Notes: a model not told the origin generated them from the sequence alone. DNA of 34,188 nucleotides from Saliniplasma sp051745305 (GCA_051745305.1 JBNJDY010000013.1:1-34188), one strand, 5' to 3'; shown: positions 15,368 to 23,605, counted from the first letter of the stretch. A program made the numbers and translations.

Positions 15368-15464
15368 CTATACCTCAGGTTCATAACGTCAAAAATAATT
15401 CCCTACTTTCTCCGATTTTCATCATTTTTTATATTCAATAGAGAGATAATACCGGTTTGAATGT

Positions 15465-16010
15465 TTATTTTTTTAATTTGATAACATATTCTCCCCAATC
15501 CGGGAACGGTATATCGTAGCTCACAAATTCTACAGACACTTTTTTGTCAGTATTCTCATCGATCCATCTTTTGTACGATTCAATAAGGGACCTTCCGTAC
15601 CTCCCACCTGTCCCTGGTCCCAATATCACTTTTCCATCATCCCCCTCCTTTTTTGTTTTCACTATTACAGCACTATCCTCCTGGGATGGAACCGAGATGT
15701 CTTTTATATCGCTGAATCGAAGTTTTTCTTTTCTTCCATCTCTGTCTATATAATATACATTCCTTGAATCATAGCCGACTCTTTTTTTAGCGGTTTTTAG
15801 CGAAAACAGAGGCACCATCGTTAAGATAATAGTCAAGATAATACCAATTATCACAAATAATTGTATAGGGGGTTCGGATATAATATCCAATATTATTATA
15901 AAAATCGTAAAAACTAATATGGCCATGCAGGAAAATAAAATCATGTACTTTTTTATTATTGATTTGTATCTAGTTTCCTTCCATCGAATTTTCTCATCAT
16001 CCATTTCCAT
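15465..16010 (-). CDS. Two-helix membrane protein with PH-like soluble domain
   Basis: Unrecognised 181-residue protein. After a short cytoplasmic start come two hydrophobic helices at about 21-42 and 50-70. A soluble domain follows, with beta-strand-like repeats including a YYIDRDGRKEKLRFSDIKDIS stretch that resembles bacterial PH-like (YdbT/bPH2) domains, and an RYGRSLIESYKRWI helix. The N-terminus could begin two codons later at a second ATG. It lies directly downstream of tRNA-Trp on the other strand, in the AT-rich accessory island, and no neighbour suggests a role. Confidence 0.6.
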   Translation of the reverse strand: MEMDDEKIRWKETRYKSIIKKYMILFSCMAILVFTIFIIILDIISEPPIQLFVIIGIILTIILTMVPLFSLKTAKKRVGYDSRNVYYIDRDGRKEKLRFSDIKDISVPSQEDSAVIVKTKKEGDDGKVILGPGTGGRYGRSLIESYKRWIDENTDKKVSVEFVSYDIPFPDWGEYVIKLKK

Positions 16011-16110
16011 CCCGATATTACTCTAAATATTAAAAATTGACTAAATATATACAGTAAGAACAAAAACTTTATTATCGTTTAATATCATTAACTAATAATA
16101 AGTGATAAAA

Positions 16111-16428
16111 ATGCCGACTTCATACAGCATCCCTCAGGTATATGAGGATGAGATAGAAGCCATAGTCAAGGCAGGATACTACTCCAGTAAATCTGATGTG
16201 GTTAGAGATGCGATACGCCTACTTTTTGAGACCAAAAGCAATCTAAAACTTTCTGCTGCCATAGAGATGTACAAGGAAGGAAAAGTGACCCTGAGTAAAG
16301 CCGCTGAGCTGGCAGGATCAGATACGATCTCATTTAAAGAGATCTTAAAAGACAGGGGGATCAAAGTCGAGGTTCAATTGGAGAACAAAGAAAAACTGGA
16401 AGAAAGATCAAAACTGCTTGACGAGTGA
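16111..16428 (+). CDS. UPF0175-family antitoxin with N-terminal RHH-like region
   Basis: A 105-residue predicted DNA-binding antitoxin. The N-terminal half (PTSYSIPQVYEDEIEAIVKA then SKSDVVRDAIRLLFE) resembles ribbon-helix-helix proteins of the CopG/ParD kind. The second half carries the UPF0175 helix-turn-helix core AAIEMYKEGKVTLSKAAELAG followed by FKEILKDRGI. UPF0175 genes are typically paired with PIN-domain genes, and a PIN gene starts 9 bp downstream here. GTGAT precedes the ATG, which is preferred over an in-frame GTG three codons up. It likely represses its own operon and neutralises the PIN nuclease. Confidence 0.8.
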   Translation: MPTSYSIPQVYEDEIEAIVKAGYYSSKSDVVRDAIRLLFETKSNLKLSAAIEMYKEGKVTLSKAAELAGSDTISFKEILKDRGIKVEVQLENKEKLEERSKLLDE

Positions 16429-16437
16429 TGTGGAAGG

Positions 16438-16944
16438 ATGGAAAAAACACCGGTACTGGTAGATACCAATATCCTTTCTACATTCGCTAAAATCAAGAGA
16501 TTAGAGTTGCTTTTCAAGATAATGGATAGGGAAGAATTGTATATCTCAACTTCAGTTCTGCATGAACTCGATATAGCGGAAAATATAGGTTATGATTTCG
16601 TCCAGACCATCTTTGATTACATCGATAAAGAGAGAATCTCAATCCTCTCCATGGATGACGAAGAGAGTGACTTATTTTTAAATCTGCCAGATTCGTTCGG
16701 CAGAGGAGAAAGAGAATCAGTAGCCATATCAAAATCTCGTGACTATATCTTTGTAAGCAATGAAACGAAAGTGAAGAATTACTGTGATAGAAATGATATC
16801 GACATCGTAGACCTACCGACGCTATTAAGACGAGCATGGAAAGTAGGTCTGAAAGAAAAAGAAACTGTGAAGAATATCGTCGAAGAGATCGAAGATAAAG
16901 ATAATATAATCTTCAAAGACAGATCTATTATCTTCGAGGAATAG
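16438..16944 (+). CDS. PIN-domain toxin (VapC-like, DUF3368 type)
   Basis: A 168-residue predicted Mg2+-dependent ribonuclease, toxin partner of the upstream UPF0175 protein. PIN hallmarks are D9 in VDTNIL, E43 in LHELD, and E91/E93 in the GRGERESVAIS stretch. The usual TDD motif near the third strand is replaced by VSNE, so one acidic ligand may be missing or shifted. The C-terminus (~120-168) extends as a charged helical tail. The last codons lie inside an 82-bp sequence repeated at 18876-18957, so the second copy carries a relic of a PIN-gene 3' end. Confidence 0.8.
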   Translation: MEKTPVLVDTNILSTFAKIKRLELLFKIMDREELYISTSVLHELDIAENIGYDFVQTIFDYIDKERISILSMDDEESDLFLNLPDSFGRGERESVAISKSRDYIFVSNETKVKNYCDRNDIDIVDLPTLLRRAWKVGLKEKETVKNIVEEIEDKDNIIFKDRSIIFEE

Positions 16945-17010
16945 TTTAAGTATCTAGATCATCGTTTATGATTTAGTATCACTTATAAAGGTTCATAACT
17001 TCCGTGCCCC
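16929..17010 (+). repeat. 82-bp direct repeat, copy 1 (left border of AbiE cassette)
   Basis: Matches 18876-18957 at about 75 of 82 positions. It begins inside the last codons of the PIN gene and ends in GGTTCATAACTTCCGTGCCCC (split here as GGTTCATAAC and TTCCGTGCCCC), close to the tRNA-Trp 3' part GGTTCAAATCCCCGTGCCCC. The pair brackets the AbiEii/AbiEi operon, suggesting attachment-site-like or recombination borders. Confidence 0.8.
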
Positions 17011-17052
17011 AAGAACAATAAACAATATATTACTTCAAAAAGTGGAGCTTTT

Positions 17053-17214
17053 CTGCGGGTATCGAGCGTTTTTTGATTAAAAAAACCGAAATTAAAGAGG
17101 AGGGATTCCACTAGATCCCCGTACCCTTGATATATCAAAATCCTTGATTTTGAGGAAGTTGGAACTTTGTTCCGACATTATCCTACAGGTTCATAAAGTC
17201 AGGAATGATTCCCA
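17053..17214 (+). pseudogene. Decayed tRNA-Trp-like copy interrupted by hairpins
   Basis: The left part TGCGGGTATCGAG weakly resembles the tRNA-Trp 5' end. The right part has ATCCCCGTACCC, near the tRNA 3' end, and 17186-17214 resembles the native tRNA downstream flank at 15372-15405 (shared CAGGTTCATAA, GTCA and ATTCCC). Between and inside these lie compact hairpins: 7 bp at 17068-17086, a 12-nt palindrome at 17127-17138, 6 bp at 17137-17151, 8 bp at 17158-17176. It cannot fold as a tRNA. The 291-bp gap between the PIN and AbiEii genes holds nothing else beyond the repeat copy. Confidence 0.55.
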
Positions 17215-17235
17215 TTTTAATAGCTCAAAACCCGT

Positions 17236-18024
17236 CTACCCGTCAGATACTTCTTCCTTCAATCCATCGATCTGACCTTTAACCTCGTTTTTCACCTGAG
17301 AATACGGCACCACAGTCGGTACCAACCTCTCCATATCTCCCATATACTCTTCTTCTGACGGATAAGAATTCCATGAAAAATCATCCTTTAGACCATATTC
17401 CTCAAGAAGGGTCTCCAACTTCCTTTCAAAAAGGTCAGAAGAAACTTTCATACCACTCTCCAGAAGGTACCAAACATCGTACAGGTCCCTGCCTTTAGAC
17501 CTTGAAAGCAAGGTTATGACCTTCTCGACTAGAAGCTCGTCTCCAACCATGGCCTGCACTAAAAATTTCTTTCTTGTCTCGGGGTATTCAGAATCGATCA
17601 ATGTCCACCTGGGCTCTATCAGAGTACCACCTCTCTCACCAGCATCCAATCTGAATTTATTTTGTGTCTGGTTCGTTCCTCCATATAAAGGGCCGTGAAA
17701 CCATATCTCACAGGTGTAAGCCTCTTCGAATACTTCTTCTTTGATGAAACCGTTTTCGATACCTACATTTTTGAATTCCTTAAGTACTGCTTCGACTTCT
17801 TTTTTGAACTGCTTGGGACGTATCTCTAAGTTGAGGTCGATATCTTCGCTGAACCGTTCAGTTCCATAGAGATATCTCAAACACGTTCCACCTTTGAAGA
17901 CTGCATTATCATACCTTCTAAAATAATTGAAGAGGAATAACTTGATCAGGTAATCTTTCTCCTGCTGGTAGAGATGAAGTGATGTTTTTTTACTTATATC
18001 TCTTAACTTATCCCTCGATATCAT
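17236..18024 (-). CDS. AbiEii/AbiGii-family nucleotidyltransferase toxin
   Basis: Toxin of a type IV toxin-antitoxin/abortive-infection pair. AbiEii-like enzymes are nucleotidyltransferases; relatives (MenT) modify tRNA acceptor ends and block growth. The 262 residues include the Pol-beta-type signature FKGGTCLRYLYG (GGT at 45-47) and RFSEDIDL with D61 and D63, plus the later SRSKGRDLYDVWYLL segment, conserved in the family. The ATG at 18024 overlaps the antitoxin stop by 4 bp and has GGAGG seven bases upstream, so the longer in-frame start is rejected. The cassette is bordered by 82-bp repeats next to tRNA-Trp-like sequence. Confidence 0.88.
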   Translation of the reverse strand: MISRDKLRDISKKTSLHLYQQEKDYLIKLFLFNYFRRYDNAVFKGGTCLRYLYGTERFSEDIDLNLEIRPKQFKKEVEAVLKEFKNVGIENGFIKEEVFEEAYTCEIWFHGPLYGGTNQTQNKFRLDAGERGGTLIEPRWTLIDSEYPETRKKFLVQAMVGDELLVEKVITLLSRSKGRDLYDVWYLLESGMKVSSDLFERKLETLLEEYGLKDDFSWNSYPSEEEYMGDMERLVPTVVPYSQVKNEVKGQIDGLKEEVSDG

Positions 18025-18806
18025 AATAAGGCCTCCATATCCCGATTTATCTTTATGTTCCAATCGCTGTTATGCGTTTTGACCGAGCCGCCATGCGGAT
18101 CCAACAGAATATAGCTTTCAGATATATGTCCATTCAACGTGTCAAGAAATTCGATCTCAGCTAGATCGAGGACATCTAAGAGATAACCTATCCTGGAAAC
18201 CAGTGATCTGTTATCGAACTCGATGACGTACTCTCTGAAGGTCTTTTTATCTAATCCATCGTAAGCATTTTTCAGGCATTTATTATATTCTTCCAGCCCG
18301 CCAATTTTGTGAAGCATGTATAGGGAATCGACAAGAGCTTTTTCTTTGACAGCCATGATCGTACCATCGATTTCATCATACCCAAAGAACCTCTTCGGCT
18401 TAAAGGACGATATCTCTATCTTTTTGTTCCTAACCTTAATATTATCGAACTGCTTGGTAGAAACCAGCTGTATCACGTTGACCTGCTGCTCGGTTAATCC
18501 ATGATATGATAGTGCTGTCCAGAAGCTGATGTAGGACGGTTTCACAGCTTCTGTTATTACCTGGAAGGTCTTATCAAAAAATTCCTCTTCCAACGAATAT
18601 GTATCTTTCTTTATCCGTATAATATGCCCCTTCTTATTGAGACTAGAGAGGGTGTTGTGGATACGGGTCTTTTTCCAATCAGACAAAGCTTTGATCTCAT
18701 CCACGCCAAAGACTAAAAGGTCCTGAGACTTTACGGATTCCAGCAAGTAAGCTTCGTTCTCGGATAGAGACTTGTAATTTATATCTAGATTTTGTTGTTT
18801 TTCCAT
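18021..18806 (-). CDS. AbiEi-family antitoxin / transcriptional regulator
   Basis: A 261-residue antitoxin of the AbiEi family, encoded first in the operon with its toxin. The N-terminal ~80 residues form a winged helix (FGVDEIKALSDWKKTRIHNTLSSLNKKG, then a wing with RIKKDTYSL). The C-terminal AbiEi domain includes PSYISFWTALSYHGLTEQ, the usual first signature, and a late VSRIGYLLDVL. AbiEi proteins bind their promoter and counteract the toxin without direct contact. A TATA-like ACTATAAAT sits about 22 nt before the ATG, implying a leaderless transcript. Confidence 0.88.
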   Translation of the reverse strand: MEKQQNLDINYKSLSENEAYLLESVKSQDLLVFGVDEIKALSDWKKTRIHNTLSSLNKKGHIIRIKKDTYSLEEEFFDKTFQVITEAVKPSYISFWTALSYHGLTEQQVNVIQLVSTKQFDNIKVRNKKIEISSFKPKRFFGYDEIDGTIMAVKEKALVDSLYMLHKIGGLEEYNKCLKNAYDGLDKKTFREYVIEFDNRSLVSRIGYLLDVLDLAEIEFLDTLNGHISESYILLDPHGGSVKTHNSDWNIKINRDMEALL

Positions 18807-18875
18807 TATATCAGTATATGATTTATAGTTAATACTATTTTCGGCCGATGACCGTCATCATTCTAGCTTACCTGA

Positions 18876-18957
18876 TATCTTCGAGAGGTAGTTGAAGTAT
18901 CTAGATCATCGTTTATGATTTAGTAACACTAATAAAGGTTCATAACTCCCGTGCCCC
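18876..18957 (+). repeat. 82-bp direct repeat, copy 2 (right border of AbiE cassette)
   Basis: About 91% identical to 16929-17010. Its first bases still read as codons IFER-stop, matching the end of the PIN gene (IFEE-stop), although no PIN gene precedes it. It ends in CTCCCGTGCCCC and is followed by a T-run. It lies between the AbiEi promoter and the large ATPase gene. Confidence 0.8.
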
Positions 18958-19033
18958 TTTTTTTCTAAAAAAATAGTACTCCAAAACATAAGAAACCTTT
19001 AAGTTTTCAAAAGATGTACCTTATTGGAACAAT

Positions 19034-22000
19034 ATGGAACCTGATTCTGTAAACATCTCCTTCCGACCTCCCCTTATAGGAAGAGACGAGGAGATAAGTA
19101 AGTTGGAGTCCCTTTGGAAACGTACTAAAGAAGGGAAGGGTTCAACAGTACTGGTCTCCGGAGAAGCTGGCGTTGGCAAAACTCGTCTTGTAAACGAATT
19201 GTTAAAAAAAGCTGAAAGAGAAAATGTAACGATCATCAAAGGATGGTGTTTAGCTGATAGTCTTGAACCACTGATGCCGTTCAAAGAGGGTTTCCGGGAT
19301 GCAGGATTATCTCAGATCTTAACCGAAAAACCGCCTCCTAAGGTTATCTCCATGTATCTTATTAACAAAGGTGGATTGTTGATAGCAAAGGCAGAGAGGG
19401 AAAAGACCGAACTAGACTCAGATATATTCGCAACTATGCTGGATGCTGTTGGAAACTTCGTAAAAGATTCTTTAAAGATGATGGGAGAAGATGAAAAAAA
19501 TAAGTTGAACGCAATCGGATACGGGGAATACGATATATTGGTCCAAACGTTCGAGGAACTATCTCTTGCAGCTGTTATAAAAGGTGCAAAAGATGAAATT
19601 TTGATCGAAGATATGAAAAGAACGCTTAAAAAAATCGGGAGTCGGTTTGATCGTTGGGACGGGAATATGGAAACTGCAGAAAAAATGATACCAGATATGA
19701 AATGGTTCATAGATTCAAAAAAGTATGATGGTACGCATTTAGTAGAGGACCCTAAGCTCAAACAGGAAAACCTTTTCGATAGAGTTCTTCTAGGTATAAA
19801 AAGAGTTTCAGAGGAAAACATTGTTATCTTGTTTTTAGATGATCTGCAGTGGGGGGATCCAACGAGCCTAAATCTGCTTCATTATATCTCTAGGAATACT
19901 AGAAACGATAGAGTTTTTATCGTCGGGACCTACCGTCCAGAGGATATTACCCAGTTCGAAGACAGTAAAATCCACCCCTTAAAAACTATCATCCAAAATA
20001 TGGGGCGAGAAGAGTTATTTCATGAGATGGGTTTGAAACGTTTAAATAAATCGTCAGTGGAGGACTTTATCAATAAGACCTTAAAGGGTGTAGAGGTCGA
20101 AAAAAAATACATCAATGACATTTACAAAGAAAGTGAGGGAAATCCGTTTTTTTTACTTGAAGTTCTGAAAATGTTGGCATTGGAAGGGCATATTGTAAAT
20201 ATAGATAATAATTGGAAGCCTAGTAAAGACCTTAAAGATTTCGAAGTGCCATCTAAGATATATGACATAATTACCCGTAGATTGGATAGGTTGATGGAAA
20301 AACATAGAGAACTGCTAGAATGTGCCAGTGTTGTAGGTGAAGAATTCGAGAGCAGAATTGTTGGCGAGATAACCGGATTGAACAGAATCGAACTTTTGAA
20401 AAGTTTGAACCATATCGAAAGAACTCACAATCTTATACGTTCTATTAAAAAGAGATATATGTTCGATCACAGCAAGATCAGGGAGGTCTTGTACAACAGT
20501 ATAAACGAAGAGTTAAGGCAAGAATATCACAAGATCATTGCTGAAACCTACGAGGACTCAAAAAAGGATCCAGATGATCTCATTTACGATTTGGCAAAAC
20601 ATTGGGACAAAGGTGGAATACCCGATAAGGCATTTAAGTACTATAAAAATGGAGCTGAAATAGCTAAAAAGTCTTTTGCAAATGAACTAGCTATAAAATG
20701 TTATGATCGTTTGCTAGAGCTTATCCCATCTCTAGAATCATCTGAGGTGAGTTATGAGACGGTTATCGATAGTCTGAAACAGAAAGGTGACTGCTTGAAA
20801 ACTATGGGGGAATGGAGCCTTGCAGAAGAATCATATAAGAAAGCTCTAAAAATAGCTGAGAAGAAAAAAGATGAAAATAAGAGGGCGGAATGTACGATCT
20901 TGATAGGAGATATCTCGAAATTGGAAGCTAGATACAGCGAGGCCTTAGACCTTTATTTGGAAGGGTCGGAGATATACAAAGAGGTAGGTAACAAGATGGG
21001 TTTTTGTGAATCCTTAGGCCGAATAGGATCAGTGTACACGAACATGGCTGAATACGATAAAGCAATGAGTTATTTGGATGAAATGCATCAGATAGCTGAT
21101 GAGATAAAAGACAATAGATTATTGAGTAAATTTTATGGAAATATGGGGAGTACCCATTATGGGAGAGGAGAGATAAAAGAGGCTATGAAATATTTTAAGA
21201 AAAAGCTGAGGATCAAAGAAGAGGAGGGGGACCTATTAGAGATAGGGTATACTTTAGTCAATTTAGCAAGTATATTTGTTAGGCTTAAAGACTATGAAAA
21301 CTCTAAGAAAGCCTGTAATCAAGCCTTGGAAATAGTTGAAAAAACAGGAGATAAATTAATAGAACAGAACGCACTCGGTAAACTGGGCATTGCTTACGCT
21401 GAGGAGGGAGAATACTCTAAAGGACTGGAATATTATAAGAAAAAATTATCATTGTCTGAAAAAATAGGAGATAAAAGAAGTATAGCATATGTTGCAAACA
21501 ACATTGGAGAACTTTATAAAGAGAAAGGCGAGTACGATAAGGCTCTCAGATATTATCAGAAAGATGTTGATATTTCGAAAGATCTTGCAGACAAGAGAGG
21601 TTATGCCATTACTGTGGGGAACATGGGCAACCTTTACAAATTAAAAAATGATTTTGATAAGGCCAAAGAGCTATATGCTAAAACTATTCATATCGCAAGG
21701 GAACAAGATACCAAAGATGTTATGAGCTATTTTCTATTCTGTGAAGCTGATCTGTACTTTCAAAAAGGTTTGATAGAAAGGGCTGATGCCCTGAACAAAG
21801 AAGCTCTAGAGATAGCTGAAAAGATCGATATGCAGCAAACAATTTTCTCTGGAAATTTATTAAAAGCTAAGATATTGTCTGAAGAAGATAAAGAAAAAGG
21901 CTTACGAATACTAAAAAAAATGTTGAAGGAAGATTATAACAAACCCGAAAGGGCAAAACTTGTTTATGAATTATACAAAATATCTGGTGAAGATAATTAT

Positions 22001-22090
22001 AAGAATGATGCTCTAGAGTTTTACAAAAAGATATATGAAAAGAATCCATCAATACATTACAAACAAATTATAGATGAATTAGAACATTGA
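19034..22090 (+). CDS. AAA_16/STAND-like ATPase with TPR array
   Basis: A 1018-residue predicted P-loop signalling ATPase. Domains: an ORC/AAA_16-type NTPase with Walker A GEAGVGKT at 43-50 and Walker B ILFLDDLQW with D269-D270; an insert of ~170 residues between them; a helical lid and winged-helix-like part (~350-510); then about eleven tetratricopeptide repeats from ~515 to the end, seen as repeated GEYDKAL/YYKKKLxLxEK units. This resembles MalT/STAND-like regulators lacking the LuxR DNA-binding domain, and related archaeal predicted ATPases. It could sense a ligand or protein through the TPRs. TTTAAG at ~18997 may be its TATA box. A damaged paralogue follows directly. Confidence 0.82.
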   Translation: MEPDSVNISFRPPLIGRDEEISKLESLWKRTKEGKGSTVLVSGEAGVGKTRLVNELLKKAERENVTIIKGWCLADSLEPLMPFKEGFRDAGLSQILTEKPPPKVISMYLINKGGLLIAKAEREKTELDSDIFATMLDAVGNFVKDSLKMMGEDEKNKLNAIGYGEYDILVQTFEELSLAAVIKGAKDEILIEDMKRTLKKIGSRFDRWDGNMETAEKMIPDMKWFIDSKKYDGTHLVEDPKLKQENLFDRVLLGIKRVSEENIVILFLDDLQWGDPTSLNLLHYISRNTRNDRVFIVGTYRPEDITQFEDSKIHPLKTIIQNMGREELFHEMGLKRLNKSSVEDFINKTLKGVEVEKKYINDIYKESEGNPFFLLEVLKMLALEGHIVNIDNNWKPSKDLKDFEVPSKIYDIITRRLDRLMEKHRELLECASVVGEEFESRIVGEITGLNRIELLKSLNHIERTHNLIRSIKKRYMFDHSKIREVLYNSINEELRQEYHKIIAETYEDSKKDPDDLIYDLAKHWDKGGIPDKAFKYYKNGAEIAKKSFANELAIKCYDRLLELIPSLESSEVSYETVIDSLKQKGDCLKTMGEWSLAEESYKKALKIAEKKKDENKRAECTILIGDISKLEARYSEALDLYLEGSEIYKEVGNKMGFCESLGRIGSVYTNMAEYDKAMSYLDEMHQIADEIKDNRLLSKFYGNMGSTHYGRGEIKEAMKYFKKKLRIKEEEGDLLEIGYTLVNLASIFVRLKDYENSKKACNQALEIVEKTGDKLIEQNALGKLGIAYAEEGEYSKGLEYYKKKLSLSEKIGDKRSIAYVANNIGELYKEKGEYDKALRYYQKDVDISKDLADKRGYAITVGNMGNLYKLKNDFDKAKELYAKTIHIAREQDTKDVMSYFLFCEADLYFQKGLIERADALNKEALEIAEKIDMQQTIFSGNLLKAKILSEEDKEKGLRILKKMLKEDYNKPERAKLVYELYKISGEDNYKNDALEFYKKIYEKNPSIHYKQIIDELEH

Positions 22091-22161
22091 TATTGGAATA
22101 TCAAGTTAGTAAAGGTTAAGAAAGTTTTAAATTCTTAAGAGATGTACATAAATTGAACTTT

Positions 22162-22658
22162 ATGAAGAAGGAGTATCAAACATCTCCTTTCGACCTCCGC
22201 TTACATGAAGAGATGAGAAGATAAGTGAGTTGGAGTCTTTTTGGGAACGTACTAAAGAGGGAAAGGGCTCAACAGTACTGGTCTCCGTTTACAACCTATG
22301 TGGACTGGCAGAAGTAAGGCTCCTGAAAGGAGAAATCGATACTGCGGAACAGTATGCCGAGAAAGCTTTACATGTATCACTGGATATTCAAGGGAGATGT
22401 GAGGAAGGTACAAGTTACCATGTTCTGGAGATGATTCATCGGTAAATGGTGGGAAGTGAAGAGGCAGAGGATTACTTTGGCAAGGCTATCAAGGTTTCTG
22501 AAGAGATCTGAGAAAAAAGAGAACTGTCACGGACGTATTACGAATCTGGGGTACTTCTTCGAGATAAGGAAGGTAAAGAAATGCTTACCAAAGCATATGA
22601 ACTGTTCGAAGGGATGGGACTAGAATTTTGGATTGAGAAGACGAAGTATTTGGTTTAA
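22162..22658 (+). pseudogene. Broken paralogue of the ATPase-TPR gene
   Basis: The promoter region and first ~42 codons of the upstream 1018-residue gene are duplicated here (for example LESFWERTKEGKGSTVLVS). The copy stops being similar right before the Walker A motif and joins a TPR-like tail (NLCGLAEVRLLKGEIDTAEQYAEKAL), so the ATPase core is deleted. The reading frame is damaged: an early in-frame TGA at 22206, a TAA at 22443 and a TGA at 22509, with readable protein-like sequence continuing to the TAA at 22656. The initial ATG is out of frame. The tail is not a direct copy of the neighbour's TPRs, so the source was another family member. Confidence 0.85.
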
Positions 22659-22817
22659 ATATAACCGATGTTTGTTTATAATTTGAATCGTTCTATGCCT
22701 AACCCGCTAAATAAAACTAATTGATGATGAAAATTGCCCGCCATTTGTATTTAATATAAATAATTTTTACAATTTGACCAAAAATGTTAACTAGTACCAT
22801 CTAAATTAACATATAAT

Positions 22818-22844
22818 TCATACATCACGATAATCACCCTCCCT
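22818..22844 (+). repeat. 27-bp direct repeat, copy 1, before a T-run
   Basis: Identical over 27 bases to 23606-23632 and, like it, followed by a C/T-rich stretch with an oligo-T run. The two copies flank the PRC-barrel gene. It could be a shared terminator or processing element, or a border of a small insertion. The gap between the pseudogene and the PRC-barrel gene (about 250 bp) is otherwise AT-rich with nothing recognisable. Confidence 0.7.
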
Positions 22845-22905
22845 CCTCTTTTTTTTCTCTTCGTTGTTTCTTTGATCAGGTTTTCTAGAGGAGCTTTTAA
22901 ATAGA

Positions 22906-23478
22906 TTATAATTTTTTGATCGGTTCTTCTTGGATGATCTTACCCATATCCTCTAAAGATGTATCTAGCATTATCTTATCGCCGATACTTTTCACGTGTC
23001 TCATAGATATCCCTAATCTAGTTTTAGAAAGTAGAGATTTTTTCAGATCCAACGTTTCCAGTATATCCTTTTTTATTTTGACGAGCAGTGAAAGCGTACC
23101 TAAGGATTCAGGATCTATCAACACGTCTTCCACTTTACCCACGTCGTTTCCATTACTTCCGGATATCTCCATGCCTAAAAAAGATGAGGCAAATTTCTTT
23201 TCAGAAACGTCTTTGAAGTGATTTTGGAGTTGTTCTATAGGTTCTTTTAATACAATATTGTCGGTGAAGGCTTTAACGTGTTCCATATCGATCCCCAACT
23301 TCAACGAAGATAACCATGGTTTGCTCTGGGCGAGTTCGTCTATTACCTCTTTGTTCATTTTGACTACGATCTCATCGATCTTAAACTCCTTGTCATAGGT
23401 AATATCTATCATTTCACCCATCGATCGACCATTACTACTCAATATCTCTTTACCTTTGATCTCATTTAATGCTTCCAT
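22906..23478 (-). CDS. Protein with two PRC-barrel domains
   Basis: A 190-residue protein built of two PRC-barrel-like domains: residues ~5-80 (EIKGKEILSSNGRSMGEMIDITYD) and ~95-175 (FLGMEISGSNGNDVGKVEDVLID). Each ends in a similar LGISMRHVKSIGDKIML-type stretch, indicating internal duplication. PRC-barrels mediate protein-protein contacts; archaeal PRC-barrel proteins such as CdpB act with SepF and FtsZ in cell division. Whether this one belongs to that group is not decided by sequence here. No operon partner; it lies between identical 27-bp repeats. Confidence 0.8.
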   Translation of the reverse strand: MEALNEIKGKEILSSNGRSMGEMIDITYDKEFKIDEIVVKMNKEVIDELAQSKPWLSSLKLGIDMEHVKAFTDNIVLKEPIEQLQNHFKDVSEKKFASSFLGMEISGSNGNDVGKVEDVLIDPESLGTLSLLVKIKKDILETLDLKKSLLSKTRLGISMRHVKSIGDKIMLDTSLEDMGKIIQEEPIKKL

Positions 23479-23605
23479 TTATATCCCTCTTACAAAAAGT
23501 AACTCGTTCTAGATATTTAATCTTTGTTTAAGAATGGTTGAATTTTATAAAACTTGGGAAAGTTTTAATTACATTTAATTTAATTAGAACTTGAATTTCA
23601 AACTG

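Noticed and set aside
17053..17214. A second functional tRNA-Trp gene
   Set aside because: No cloverleaf can form: anticodon and D arms are missing and hairpins interrupt the tRNA-like parts.
19312..19821. Minus-strand 169-codon open frame inside the ATPase gene
   Set aside because: Ser/Phe-rich antisense shadow of a clear P-loop protein; no ribosome binding site or domain.
22230..22445. 71-residue open frame as an independent gene
   Set aside because: It is part of a longer degraded paralogue, joining an N-terminal fragment to a TPR tail with stops on both sides in the same frame.
22718..22760. Possible box C/D RNA from a TGATGATGA sequence
   Set aside because: No CTGA box D or paired C'/D' boxes at suitable distance.
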